Below are positions 10,980 through 23,117 of a stretch of DNA of 64,000 nt, piece after piece (position 1 is the first letter of the stretch; every line of letters starts with the position of its first letter). Position numbers and translations under genes: made by a program. A model generated the notes under the pieces. The model was not told the origin of the DNA. It did no database searches and saw only the letters and a program-made list of their open reading frames with translations. Origin of the DNA: Azorinus chamasolen (lineage: Eukaryota; Mollusca; Bivalvia; Cardiida; Solecurtidae); NCBI GenBank assembly GCA_963576725.1, contig OY755252.1:48858840-48922839 (forward strand), written 5' to 3'.

Positions 10980-11029
10980 GCATTCACGACCACTGCTACC
11001 TCTTGCCAAGCATTTTCCTTTCCCGCCAT
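10980..11029 (-). CDS. Candidate first coding exon of an unidentified gene
   Basis: On the minus strand an ATG in good context (TATCAATGG) opens MAGKENAWQEVAVVVNA and runs into a strong splice donor (GC|GTAAGT, intron beginning at 10979). The following exon would lie at lower coordinates and was not found. The peptide is too short to name a family. It is moderately supported by start context plus donor; a chance ATG next to GTAAGT is the alternative. Confidence 0.33.
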
Positions 11030-11471
11030 TGATACAGCTCCGAAACCACAGCCTTCATTTTTCCAAATAAAACCGCATCCCGTGCCCCCACCTGCTGAAC
11101 TAGTACACATTTCTCTTTCTTTGACCAGTTTTAATTAATGCTTCTTTGGTTCCATAGTTGCAGCAGCCGAATCTGAAAGTTGCATGAAAGCGCGCATGCT
11201 GTTTACATTTTCTCCACTTTTGTACCTCCATATTGAAAAGTAATGACGTTGGGCCACTTACGTAAGTTTGCTAAATTTTCGGCTCAGCTGAGTCGAATCT
11301 CAAAGTGAGTTGAGAAGTTTTCTGAAAGCCGATTTTTGAGAAAATCTCAAGTGAGACAGACTTGAGATAGAATTTGAGATTGAGTTTTGCTCAAGTTGAG
11401 AAGGTTTGTGCAAGCGGGCCTGCAGTAAAATTTCAGCAGATCCGAGATTGAGCAGACATTATTTCTCAGCA
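11030..11471. other. Non-coding; TCTCAA/TTGAGA-rich segment
   Basis: At about 11270-11460 TTGAG and CTCAA motifs recur in both orientations, with GCTCAGCTGAG, giving a weakly self-complementary stretch that may be a decayed MITE. No gene is seen. Confidence 0.4.
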
Positions 11472-11762
11472 ATGTTTATTCCATGCATATTAATGTCAGA
11501 AATAATAACATGATCAATACTAGAATTGCTTTTGATACCTAGTATATTGGGGGAGACATAATTAATAAAACAGATGAAGTTTTACAATGGTTATATGTAA
11601 ACACAGGAACAGTTTGCCAGGGCACAAACTGTAAAATCATATCTATATTATTTCTTAAGTAAACAGAGTAGACCCTGATCAGACAGCTCCTACATGAGCA
11701 ATCCTATCTGGGTCTACTCTTTTTCCAAATGCATTAAAAAGGGGTATTTATGGAGTAAAGGG
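11472..11762 (+). mobile_element. TTAA MITE with uninterrupted core site
   Basis: The right end GGAGTAAAGGG is followed by TTAA (11763-11766). The core is TTTCTTAAGTAAACAGAGTA, CTGATCAGACAGCTCC, then GGGTCTACTC. The left end (TATTCCATGCATATT) is worn. Near 11545 it contains GGGGGAGACATAATT, the 3' tip of the GTCTCCC hairpin family. This copy shows the empty state of the site filled at 8921-9162. Confidence 0.65.
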
Positions 11763-11790
11763 TTAAGTGCAACATATCAGAATACATGTA

Positions 11791-11890
11791 TCTTTATGCA
11801 GTATAAAAATAAGACCAGGACAACCACCAAGGCAGCCATATCTTTATGCAGTATAAAAATAAGACCAGGACAACCACCAAGGTAGCCATA
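11791..11890 (+). repeat. Two 50-bp direct repeats
   Basis: TCTTTATGCAGTATAAAAAT and the next 30 bases occur twice with a single difference (GGCAGCC versus GGTAGCC), starting at 11791 and 11841. The remainder up to 12128 has no recognised feature. Confidence 0.9.
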
Positions 11891-12128
11891 TCTATCTATT
11901 ACAATTAGATTTGGCGACAAAAGCAATTTTAACCATTTATTGTATCAAAACGTCTTTAATGAGAAACCAATTTAGCAGTCTAGGTACACTAACTACCCGA
12001 AGTATTTGGACACCCAATCTCCTCTCTCCATCAGTAAAGCAGAATAAATAAATCTGGCACAATTTTGATACCGTAATTCTAAAGTCCCATTATATTTTAG
12101 CTTTATTTTTCCCCTGTGAAAAATTGAA

Positions 12129-14650
12129 ACAAGAGGGCCACGATGGCCTTTAATCGCTCACCTGGTTACCACAGATTTATGTATACAATGAATTTCCATG
12201 TAAGAAAGGTAAGCCCCAGGTTGGGGTCAATATGGAAGAAAGGGGCGTATTTTGAACAATATTGATAGTGGACCATAAGCATATTCTACAATTCAAGTCT
12301 GCATTATTTGTCTATAGCTGTTAAAATTCTTTGGGCAAACAAGATGTGTTTGTGAAAAACACTATGCCCCCTCGATATGATATTTGACCCTGAAGGATGA
12401 CCTTGATCTTGACATGTCATCCCTCAAACTGTGCGGCTTCATGAGATACACATGCATACCAGTATCAAGGCTGTATATCTACTGGTTCAAACGTTATGGC
12501 CAATGTTAATGTTGGTGACCTTTGACCTTCAAAGATGACCTTGACCTTCACATTTCACCCCTCAAACTGTGCAGCCAAATGAGAAACACATGTATACCAA
12601 CTATCAAGTCTGTATCTCTACTGGTTCAAAAGTTATGGCCAATGTTAAAGTCGTTGACCTTTGACCCTGAAAGATGACTTTGACCTTGACATGTCACCCC
12701 AAACTGTGCAGCTTCATGAGATACACATGTATACCAAATGTCAAGTCTGTATCTCTACTGGCCAATGTTAAAGTCTGTGATTTGACCCATATGTTTGACC
12801 TCTGACCTTTAAGGATGACCTTGACATGTCACCCCTCAAAATGTGCGGCTTTATGAGATACATATGCATGCCAAATATCAAGTCTCTATCTGTACTGGCC
12901 CAAAAGTTATGACCAATGTTAAAGTTACAGACAAACAAACAGACAATTTTACCTTTGACCCTGAAGAATGACCTTGACCTTGACATGTCACCCCTCAAAA
13001 TGTGCAGCTTTATGAGATACATATGCATGCCAAATATCAAGTCTCTATCTGTACTGGCTAAAAAGTTATGACCAATGTTAAAGTTGCGTTAAAGTTACAG
13101 ACAAAGAAACAGACTATTTGACCTTTGACCCTGAAGGATGAACTTGACCTTGACATGTCACCCCTCAAAATGTGCAGCTTCATGAAATACACAAGCATGC
13201 CAAATATCAAGTCTCTATCTCTACTGGTCCAAAAGTTATGGCCAATGTTAAAGTCGGTGATTTGACCCATATATTTGACCTCTGACCTTAAAGGATGACC
13301 TTGATCTTGACATGTCATCCCTCAAACTGTGCGGCTTCATGAGATACACATGCATACCAGTATCAAGGCTGTATATCTACTGGTTCAACGTTATGGCCAA
13401 TGTTAATGTTGGTGACCTTTGACCTTCAAAGATGACCTTGACCTTCACATTTCACCCCTCAAACTGTGCAGCCAAATGAGAAACACATGTATACCAACTA
13501 TCAAGTCTGTATCTCTACTGGTTCAAAAGTTATGGCCAATGTTAAAGTCGTTGACCTTTGACCCTGAAAGATGACTTTGACCTTGACATGTCACCCCAAA
13601 CTGTGCAGCTTCATGAGATACACATGTATACCAAATGTCAAGTCTGTATCTCTACTGGCCAATGTTAAAGTCTGTGATTTGACCCATTTGTTTGACCTCT
13701 GACCTTTAAGGATGACCTTGACATGTCACCCCTCAAAATGTGCGGCTTTATGAGATACATATGCATGCCAAATATCAAGTCTCTATCTGTACTGGCTCAA
13801 AAGTTATGACCAATGTTAAAGTTACAGACAAACAAACAGACAATTTTACCTTTGACCCTGAAGAATGACCTTGACCTTGACATGTCACCCCTCAAAATGT
13901 GCAGCTTCATGAGATACACAAGCATGCCAAATATCAAGTCTCTATCTCCACTGGTCCAAAAGTTATGGCCAATGTTAAAGTCGGTGATTTGACCAATATA
14001 TTTGACCTCTGACCTTGAAGGATGACCTTGACATGTCACCCCTCAAAATGTGCGGCTTTATGAGATACATATGTATGTCAAATATCAAGTCACTAGCGGT
14101 ACTGGCTCAAAAGTTATGACCAATGTTAAAGTTACAGACAAGAAACAGACAATTTGACCTTTAACCCTGAAGGATGACCTTGACCTTGACATGTCACCCC
14201 TCATAATGTGCGGCTTTATGAGATACATATGCATGCCAAATATCAAGTCTCTATCTGTACTGGCTAAAAAGTTATGACCAATGTTAAAGTTGCGTTAAAG
14301 TTACAGACAAAGAAACAGACAATTTGACCTTTGACCCTGAAGGATGAACTTGACCTTGACATGTCACCCCTCAAAATGTGCAGCTTCATGAAATACACAA
14401 GCATGCCAAATATCAAGTCTCTATCTCTACTGGTCCAAAAGTTATGGCCAATGTTAAAGTCGGTGATTTGACCCATATATTTGACCTCTGACCTTAAAGG
14501 ATGACCTTGACATGTCACCCCTCAAATTGTGCGGCTTTATGAGATACATATGCATGCCAAATATCAAGTCTCTATCTGTACTGGCTCAAAAGTTATGACC
14601 AATGTTAAAGTTGCTGGCAAACAGACAAACAAACAGGGCAAAAACAATAT
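12129..14650 (+). mobile_element. AGCT-family element a, 3' end lost
   Basis: The 5' end is canonical: ACAAGAG, near-palindrome GGGCCACGATGGCC, then CGCTCACCTG. The body is an array of about 145-bp units containing TGACCTTGACATGTCACCCC. Large blocks are duplicated: 12408-12780 recurs at about 13303-13675, and 13030-13290 at about 14237-14497. It ends near 14650 in ACAAACAAACAG without the usual closing hairpin, so the 3' end is missing. Confidence 0.78.
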
Positions 14651-15856
14651 GCATAAAAAAAACCCTGTTCAAATCTTTTGCTAAAATAAGCATGATATTT
14701 GTTTTGTCTTTTTATCCTTTCCCTCATAGAAACGCTTTTTAACCCTTTACTCCATGCATATTCATTAAAAAACTATCAGGGTTTAATTTTTAAGTCATCA
14801 GGGGCAATAACTCCAAAGTTATCAGGGGGAGACAATTAAAAAACCAGGTACACAACAACAACATGCTGGTCAACATTCCTGTGAAGTTTAGTGACTCTAG
14901 TTCTAGTGGTTTCAGAGATACATTTGACACAAAGTAAAGTTTCTCATATTTTAAGTCATAAGGGGCAGTGACTCCAAAATTATCGGGGGAGACAATTAAA
15001 AATCCAGATGCACAACAACTCATCCTGGTGAACATTCCTGTGAAGTTTGGTGACTCTAGCCCTACTGGTTTCAGAGATACGTGCAGCACAAAGTTTCTCT
15101 AATTTTAAGTTATCATATCAGGGACAATAACTCAACCATTATCTGGGGGAGACAATTCAAAACACCCAGGTGCTCAACAACTCATGCTGGTCAACATTCC
15201 TGTGAAGTTTGATGACTCCAGCCCTAGTGGTTTTAAAGATATGAATTATCTAATTTTAAGTTATCATATCAGGGGCAATAACTTCAAAGTTATCAGGGGA
15301 GAAAATTCAAAAATCCCAGGTGCACAACAACTCATGCTGGTCAACATTCCTGTGAAGTTTGGTGACTCTAGCCCTACTGGTTTCAGAGATACGCACAACA
15401 CAAAGTTTGTATGAATTTAAGTGTTCATATAAGGGGCAATAACTCAACAATTATCAGGGGGAGACAATTAAAACAGAAGAGGGCCATTGGCCCTATATCG
15501 CTCACCTGAGTTACAGTAATATATTGACAATGTTAATTTTTCAGTGGACAACATTTCTAGCAGATGATAGAAACTTAGTGCACTGCTTTCACCCTTTCAC
15601 TGCTGAATAAACTTGAACTGGAATCAGATATAATACCAAGTGACTGGTTGACCAAGATCTAAACTGTTTACAACTTGTGCCAATTTTGCCTTAGGTCAAA
15701 CTGCCTAAAACTGGTCTTTGAGAAATTCAAATGACGTCAATAAAGCTATGCAATTATACCTTGATCCAGGTATATAGGCAAATAAAGTGCTAGGCAGTAC
15801 ATAATGCCAGTTTTTGTGTGAAATGACCAATAAAAACATCTTTAAAAATCTTTTAA

Positions 15857-16247
15857 CCCCTTTCCCTCATATAAACCTGTTTTTACGCATTAGCAAACAG
15901 AGTAGACCCAGATCAGACGACTCCTACGGAAGCTGTCTGATCAGGGTCTGCTCTGTTTCTTTTGACACAATATAGATCTGATTCTAGAGTTTTTGTCAAA
16001 GCAAAAACTTCTCTTCACAGAAATAATGTGTTGTACGCATTAAAAATAAGAGTAGACCCAGATCAGACGGCTCCTATAGAAGCTGTCTGATCAGGGTCTG
16101 CTCTGTTTGCATTTGACAAGATATAGATTTGATTTTACAGTTTTTATCAAAGCTAAAACTTCTCTTTATGGAAATAACATGTTTTTTTAGGCATTAGAAA
16201 ACGGAGTAGACCCAGATCAATTTTTGTGAAAGCAAACAGGTAAAGGG
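15857..16247 (+). mobile_element. TTAA MITE with triplicated core
   Basis: It is flanked by TTAA at 15853-15856 and 16248-16251, starts CCCCTTTCCCTCATATAAAC and ends GTAAAGGG. The core (AGAGTAGACCCAGATCAGAC ... GTCTGATCAGGGTCTGCTC) occurs twice in full and once cut short, at about 15895, 16048 and 16200, a period of about 150. This is a step from a dispersed element to a tandem array. Confidence 0.8.
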
Positions 16248-17003
16248 TTAATAGGTGTTTAGAAATAATTCTAGCTCTAGGTGTGAATATCTGATGATAA
16301 GTCAATTAAACGGGTCATTAGTTTTTTTAACAATTGAAATTGAGAAGAGTTACTCATTTTTTGAGTAACATTAATTATTGATTGACAATAATTTTAATTA
16401 ACTTAAGACATTATTTGTTTTAAAAATCAAATTAAAATAAATACAATTAGTAGCAAGGAGAAAAGACTTTATTAAACACCTAAATTTCAACTAAATGCAA
16501 TTAATGAAGACTCGCATAATAAAATTTATTAAAATAAATTATCATTATGATGAAACTAAATTATTTTTTTCCAATCACATAAATTAACTGCAGAAACAAA
16601 CATAACATTGTGCAAAGACCTATGATAACATCTAGCTGTGAAATTCCCTGTGTAGCACCACAAATCACTCACACTACACACTATGGGGTTAATGGGTCAA
16701 CATTCTTTTCAAAATGCCTTTAATTTTTCGTCTGCAACAAAAAGTTATTGTCATCTGCTTCAATTCTTAAAATAAACTTACTTTCATTTTTTTGCAAAAA
16801 TATGGTTAAGATGACAAACAGTTTGGATCCTGATGAGACGCCGCATCAAGTGACCTCTCATCTGGATCCAAACTGTTTGCATAGGTAATCACAGTTTCAC
16901 CACTAGCGTGCAAAGAGTTAAGAGTCATGCCTTGACCTGGAGAGATTTTACTGCCCAGTGCTGTAACCTTTTAACTGTAGTTTCTGATGTGAAGAAGTCT
17001 ATT
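16248..17003. other. AT-rich, non-coding; one fold-back at 16812-16885
   Basis: The fold-back is AAACAGTTTGGATCC ... GGATCCAAACTGTTT with a 40-base middle, so a 15-bp perfect stem. Elsewhere the sequence is AT-rich with no gene seen. Confidence 0.6.
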
Positions 17004-17220
17004 TAACCCTTAATTTCCCTCATATAAACTCGTTTTCACGCATCTGCAAACAGAGTAGATCCAGATAAGGTGGCTCCTATAGGATCAGGGTCTGCTGTTT
17101 GCTAATGGAATTTGACAGATCTGTTCCTATGCCTTCTAAAACAGCTACACTGATCCACCTTCCATATTTTATTATGAATAGTTATAAATAGAATAACTAT
17201 TCAGGAGGTACTAGAACTCC
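17004..17220 (+). mobile_element. TTAA MITE relic (core A)
   Basis: It starts TTTAACCCTTAATTTCCCTC and contains GCAAACAGAGTAGATCCAGA, GGTGGCTCCTATAGGATCAG and GGTCTGCTGTTTGC. The right end is worn. The internal GATCCACCTTCCATATTT tract matches the 8921-9162 copy. Confidence 0.6.
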
Positions 17221-18214
17221 AATGCAGTTATCTCCCTTTGTCCCTTATGGCTATGCTGATGAGACAAGGGAAATAACTGTGAGGAAATTGCTAAGAAGGA
17301 AACTTTTTAACTGTAGTTTCTGATGTTAAGAAGTCTAAAAGGGGTCATTATTTGAACAAACTTAGTAGTGGTATATTAGGTGATGCTTCATACCAAATAT
17401 CTTAGCTCTAGATTATGTGGTTTCAGACAAGAAGATTTTTAAAGGTTTCCCTATATAAGTCTATGTAAAAATTACAAGCCCCAGGGCAGGGCCATTTTTG
17501 GCCCGGGGGGTCATCATTTGAACAAACTTGGTAAAGGAGCATTAGATGATGCTATATACCAAATACCAAAGCTCTAGAAATTGTGGTTTCAGAGAAGAAG
17601 ATTTTTAAATATTTAAAAAAAAACACCTTTAAAAGTAGTGGGGCGGGCCATTTTTTGCCTGGGGGTCATGATTTGAACAAACTTGATAGAGGACACCCTA
17701 AGGTTCATTTCTGTGAAATTTGGTTGAAATCCTCCCAGTTGTTTAGGAGAAGAAGTCATTTGAAATAAAAGTGAACGGACAGACAGACGAACAGACGGAC
17801 GACAGGCGGTCACAATAGCTCACCTTGAGCCTTTGGCTCAGGTGAGCTAAAAACCAGGTGCACAACAACTCATGCAGGTGAACATTCCTGTAAAGTTTGG
17901 TGACTCTAGTGCTAGCGGTTTCAGAGATACATGCGACACAAGGTTTTTTTAATTTTAAGTAATCAGGGGCAATAACTCCAAAGTTATAAGGGTAGACATT
18001 GAAAAAACCCAGGTGCACAACAACTCATGCTGGTGAACATTCCTGTGAAGTTTGGTGACTCTAGCCCAACTGGTTTCAGAGATACGCGCGACACAAGTTT
18101 GTAACAAACAGACAGACAGATGGACGGATGGATGGACAGACAATTCTGGCGAAAACAATATGTCTCCCCATAAATGGGGGAGCAATAATGCCAGCATACT
18201 GATAAGATTGTTTT

Positions 18215-18475
18215 TTTTATAATAGCACATGAACACAATTTTGATCATGGCAGAAACTGTAGAATGAGATCTATAAAATTTCATTAGCAAGCAGAGCAGA
18301 CCCTGATCAGATGGCTCCTATAGGATTTGTCTGATCTGGGTCTACTTTGTTTGCAAAGGTGTAGAAAGACATATTTATGGACTAAAGTGCACCTTAGCAA
18401 ACAGTGAATACCCAGAACAGACAGCTAATTTTGGAGCATTTTGATCAAGGACGGCTCTGTTTGTTTATGGACTTA
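18215..18475. mobile_element. TTAA MITE relics, two cores
   Basis: The first core, AGCAGAGCAGACCCTGATCA ... GGGTCTACTTTGTTTGC (18290-18355), is followed by GGACTAAAGTGCA, a mutated right end. A second, weaker core (GCAAACAGTGAATACCCAGA ... GGCTCTGTTTG) lies at 18403-18460. Flanking TTAA is lost. Confidence 0.6.
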
Positions 18476-18650
18476 TATACTTACTTGTTTGTTTATAGAT
18501 TTTGTCTAAATTTCCCTTGAAATTTGTACATCAAGAAATTAAGTTCATGAATATCCATGAAGTGACCCCAGGGGCATAATTTATATGTTCATAAATGTTC
18601 AGCAGGGAAAGAATTAAAACTGACAAACTCTTGACAGAGAGACAACTTAC

Positions 18651-18737
18651 CTTCTCTATGCTGGTCCATCTGCAGTATAGAGTTGACCTTCACATTGCAG
18701 AAACTGCAGTAAAATGATGCAGCATTACTCACAGATC
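18651..18737 (-). CDS. Exon of zinc-finger gene: third finger, N-terminal part
   Basis: This minus-strand exon lies between an acceptor (GCTCCAG|GATCTG) and a strong donor (GAAG|GTAAGT). It is 87 nt and phase 1 at both ends. It encodes SVSNAASFYCSFCNVKVNS and then ILQMDQHRE. C-x2-C-x12-H matches a JAZ/matrin-type finger whose last His would fall in the next exon, which I did not find. Phase fits the exon at 24009-24185 exactly (G|GA). A minisatellite (18780-19270) sits directly upstream in the intron. Confidence 0.8.
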
Positions 18738-18779
18738 CTGGAGCAATAAAACAAGACAGGCCCATGTAATCTCATCCTG

Positions 18780-19270
18780 AGAAAGGTAAATAATGACACA
18801 TCATGTGAAGCAGTGAGTGAGTGAATGAGTGAGTAAATTACACATTCTGAGAAACTGTGAGGAAGTGAGTGAGTGAATGGTGAGTAAATGCCACATCCTG
18901 AGATAGATTGAGTGAATGACTGAGTGAGTAAATGACACATCATTAAATACACTGAGTGAATTACGAGTGAGTAAATGCCACATCATGAGATACATTGAGT
19001 GAACGATTGAGTAGTAAATACCACATCATGAGATACATTGAGTGAACGATTGAGTGAGTAAATGCCACAATCCTGAGAAACATTGATGAATAATTGAGTG
19101 AATGAATGCCACATCATGAGAAACAGTTAGTGAGTGAATGATTGAGTAAATGCCACATTCTGAGAAACTGTTTGAGTGACTTGATAGTTAGTTATTCTGA
19201 GAAGCAAAGAGTGAAGTGTGAAAAAATGCTACATACTGATAAACTGAGTGAATAAACGAGTGAACAAGAG
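18780..19270. repeat. Degenerate minisatellite, about 44-46 bp
   Basis: Units built from GAGTGAGTAAATGCCACATC + CTGAGAAACATTGAGTGAA recur about ten times with indels. It lies in an intron of the zinc-finger gene, 43 bases upstream of the exon at 18651-18737. On the transcribed strand it is CTCACTCA-rich. Confidence 0.8.
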
Positions 19271-19362
19271 ACTCAGCGTATATGTGACCTTATAAGTGTT
19301 GACATTTTCTAATCTGTGCTTCAGATCTTGATTTCCATATTAAGGTGATACTATTTTTTTAA

Positions 19363-21350
19363 ACAAGAGGGCCATGATGGCCCTTAATCGCTCACCTGTT
19401 CGTAACAGATTAATGATTTCAATGACAGATTGCATAATTTGAAAAATCTTGGTAGAAAACCATCAGATGATGCTACATACTAAATATAAAGAGTCTAGAC
19501 CTTAAAGATTTTCCTATGAAAAACTGTTAAGCCCCAGGGCGGGGTCAATTTTGATCCGGGGTTCATAATTTGAAAATCTTGGTAGAGGACTATTAGATAA
19601 TGCAACATACCAAATATCTAAGGTCTATGCCTTACAAGTTCAGAGAAGACTTTTAAAGATTTTTAAGAGAAGATTTTTAAAAACTTTCCTATAAAAAACT
19701 GATATGCCCCTGGGCGGGGAAGTTTTCAACCCAGGGGACATAATTTGAACAATCTTGGTAGAAAACTATTAGATAGCGCTACATACCAAATATTAAAGGT
19801 CTCTGCCATACAGTTTTGGAGAAGAAGATTCTTAAAGCTTTTCATATGAAAAACTGATAAGCCCCAGGGCGGGGCCATTTTTGACCCAGGGGTAATAATT
19901 TGAATAATCTTGGTAGAAAATCATTAGATGATGCTACATACCAAATATCAAGGGCCTAGACCTTACAGTTCTGGAGGAGACGATTTTTAAAGATTTTCCT
20001 ATGAAAAACTGATAAGACCTTGGGCGGGGCCATTTTTGGTCCGGGGGTCATATTTTGATTAATCTTAGTAGAGGACGATTAAATAATGCTACATACCAAA
20101 TATCAAAGGTCTATACCTTATAATTTTAGAGAAGAATATATTTAAAGATTTTCCTATGAAAAACTGATAAGCCCCGGGGCGGGGCCATATTTGGCCCAGG
20201 GGTCATAATTTGAACAATCTTAGTAGAGGACCATTAGATGATGCTACATACCAAATACCAAAGGTCTATTCCTTACATTTTCAGAGAAGAGGATTTTTAA
20301 AGATTTTCCTATGAAAAACTGATAAGCCCCGGGGTGGGGCCATTTTTGGCCCAGGGGTCATAATTTGAACAATCTTAGTAGAGGACCATTAGATGATGCC
20401 ACATACCAAATATCAAAGGTCTATGCCTTACAGTTTCAGAGAAGAAGATTTTTAAAGATTTTCCTATGAAAAACTGATAAGCCCTGGGGCGGGGCCATTT
20501 TTGTCCTGGGGGTCATAATTTGAACAATCTTAGTAGAGGACCATTAGATGATGCTACATACCAAATACCAAAGGTCTATTCCTTACATTTTCAGAGAAGA
20601 AGATTTTTAAAGATTTTCCTATGAAAAACTGATAAGCCCCGGGGCGGGCCATTTTTGGCCCAGGGGTCATAATTTGAACAATCTTAGTAGAGGACCATTA
20701 GATCATGCTACATACCAAATATCAAAGGTCTATGCCTTACAGTTTCAGAGAAGAAGATTTTTAAAGATTTTCCTATGAAAAACTGATAAGCCCTGGGGCG
20801 GGGCCATTTTTGGCCCAGGGGTCATAATTTGAACAATCTTAGTAGAGGACCATTAGATGATGCCACATACCAAATATCAAAGGTCTATGCCTTACAGTTT
20901 CAGAGAAGAAGATTTTTAAAGATTTTCCTATGAAAAACTGATAAGCCCCGGGGCGGGGCCATTTTTGGCCCAGGGGTCATAATTTGAACAATCTTAGTAG
21001 AGGACCATTAGATGATGCTACATACCAAATATCAAAGGTCTATGCCTTACAGTTTCAGAGAAGAAGATTTTTAAAGATTTTCCTATGAAAAACTGATAAG
21101 CCCTGGGGCGGGGCCATTTTTGGCCCGGGGGACATAATTTGAACAATCTTTGTAGAGGACCATTACATCATACTACATACCAAATATCAAAGCTCTTGGC
21201 TTTGTAGTTCCAGAGAAGAAGATGTTTAAGTAAATTGTTGACGCCCGCACGTACGCACGACGCACATACGCACGACGCACGACGACGGACGCCGGACATA
21301 GGATCATCCCAATAGCTCACCTTGGCACTTTGTGCCAGGTGAGCTAAAAA
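19363..21350 (+). mobile_element. AGCT-family element c, complete
   Basis: The 5' end is ACAAGAGGGCCATGATGGCC then CGCTCACCTG. It has about eleven 155-bp units (CCTATGAAAAACTGATAAGC, GGGGCGGGGCCATTTTTGGC, TACATACCAAATATCAAAGG), then an ACGACGCAC/ACGGACGCC run. The 3' hairpin is AGCTCACCTTGGCA-CTTTG-TGCCAGGTGAGCT, followed by AAAAA. It is the best reference copy of the family in this window. It has no protein-coding capacity. It lies in an intron of the minus-strand zinc-finger gene. Confidence 0.88.
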
Positions 21351-23117
21351 TGAACTTGAAGTGAATATCTTATTAAATAAAAAAGTTACAGCTAATCCTC
21401 ATTTTTGCAGATTTTTGTAAAGTGCAATGGCCATAACTCTGTAAAGACAAACTGAATGAACCTCAAAATAAACTCAGCTTCAAATTTTGTTGCTTAAAAC
21501 ATTTGTGTTAAGTTTCATTTATATCATTTTAAAAGTTTTCCCAGAAAACAACAGACAAACTAAAAGTTGACCGACAAACAAAGCAAAGAACACACAAAGT
21601 TCAAGGAGCATAACTTTAGAATAAAATGACATATCAAAACCCCGCAATATATGTGAAAATTCACATTAAGGTTTAACCATATAAAAAAATTGAAGTAAAT
21701 ATCATTTCAAATGAAAAAGTTATGGCCATCCTCATATTTGCATAGATTTGCATTATTTTTTTAAGTGCAAGGCCCATAACTCCGAAACAACAAATCAAAT
21801 GATCCTCAGAATCGACTTAGCTTCAGGTCTTGATGCATTAAACATGTGTATAAAGTTTCATTAATATCTGTCAAACAGTTTTGCCAGATAACAGCGGACG
21901 AACTATGTGCATAAATTTGCATTATTTTTTAAGTAAAAGGGCCATAACTCCGAAACGACAAATCAAATAAACCTCAAAATCGACTCAGCATCAGATCTTG
22001 ATGCATTAAACATTTTTGTGAAGTTTCATTAATATCTCTCAAATAGTTTTCCCAGAAAACAGCAGACAAACTATTTGCATGCATTATCATTATTTTTTAA
22101 GGACAAGGGCCATAACTCTGAAACAAAAAATCAAATGATCCTCAGAATCAACTCAGTTTCAGATCTTGATGCATTAAACATTTGTGTGAAGTTTCATTTA
22201 TATCTCTCAAATAGTTTTCCCAGAAAACAGCGGACAAACTATTTGCATGTATTTGCATTATTTTTTAAATACAAGGGCCATAACTCCGAAATCAACTCAG
22301 CTTCAGATCTTTATGCATTAAACATGTGTATAAAGTTTCATTAATATCTGTCAAACAGTTTTGCCAGATAACAGCGGACGAACTATGTGCATAAATTTGC
22401 ATTATTTTTTAAGTAAAAGGGCCATAACTCCGAAACGACAAATCAAATAAACCTCAAAATCGACTCAGCATCAGATCTTGATGCATTAAACATTTTTGTG
22501 AAGTTTCTTTAATATCTCACAAATAGTTTTCCCAGAAAACAGCAGACAAACTATTTGCATGCATTATCATTATTTTTTAAGGACAAGGGCCATAACTCTG
22601 AAACAAAAAATCAAATGATCCTCAGAATCAACTCAGTTTCAGATCTTGATGCATTAAACATTTGTGTGAAGTTTCATTAATATCTCTCAAATAGTTTTCC
22701 CAGAAAACAGCGGACAAACTATTTGCATTATTTTTTAAATACAAGGGCCATAACTCCGAAACGACAAATCAAATGAACCTTAGAATTAAATCAGCTTCAG
22801 ATCTTGATGCATTAAACATTTGTGTGAAGTTTCATTAATATCTCTCAAATAGTTTTCCCAGAAAACAGAGGACAAACTATTTGCATATTTTTTAAGGACA
22901 AGGGCCATAACTCTGAAATGAAAAATCAAATGAACCTCAGAATCAACTCAGCTTCAGATCTTGATGCATTAAACATTTGTGTGAAGTTTCATTAATATCT
23001 GTCAAATAGTTTTCCCAGAAAACAGCGGACAAACAAAATGTTGACGGACGAACGAACGGACGGACGGACAGGGCCACGACAATATACGACCACCTTTATT
23101 AGGTGGGCGTATAAAAA
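21351..23117 (+). mobile_element. Tandem array ending in a TATACG hairpin
   Basis: Units of about 165-185 bp contain AAGGGCCATAACTCCGAAAC, CTTGATGCATTAAACATTTG and AGTTTTCCCAGAAAACAGCG. A 240-bp block at about 21840-22080 recurs nearly unchanged at 22320-22560. It ends GACGGACGAACGAACGGACG and a hairpin ATACGACCACC...GGTGGGCGTAT then AAAAA. The same hairpin type closes the insertion at 60228-61666. The left end is not identifiable because element c abuts it. Confidence 0.75.

Larger units (their letters stand above)
15474..17848 (+). mobile_element. AGCT-family element b, inserted in an array
   Basis: The 5' end is CAGAAGAGGGCCATTGGCCC followed by CGCTCACCTG. The 3' end has GACGGACGACAGG and the hairpin GCTCACCTTGAGCC-TTT-GGCTCAGGTGAGC at about 17818-17848. 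The array is continuous across it (ACAATTAAAA before, AAAAACCAGG after), which defines its ends to within the A run. It carries younger insertions: a TTAA MITE (15857-16247), a fold-back (16812-16885) and another TTAA relic (17004-17220). Bases 15740-15845 are an empty copy of the site filled at 53324-54517. Confidence 0.72.
14780..18190 (+). mobile_element. GTCTCCC-family array, split by element b
   Basis: Units of about 155 bp (CAGGGGCAATAACTCC, GGGGGAGACAATTAAAA, CAACATTCCTGTGAAGTTT) run at 14780-15473 and resume without loss at 17849. They end with GGACGGATGGATGGACAG and a hairpin (TGTCTCCCC paired with GGGGGAG, about 18158-18185). The left end is truncated just after a TTAA-MITE start at 14744. 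Confidence 0.78.

Noticed and set aside
19363..21350. Helitron/Helentron with CTRR end for the AGCT family
   Set aside because: The end GAGCTAA contains CTAA and a hairpin, but the hairpin overlaps it, there is no 5' TC, and a related element shows TA duplication with inverted repeats; left open, not adopted.
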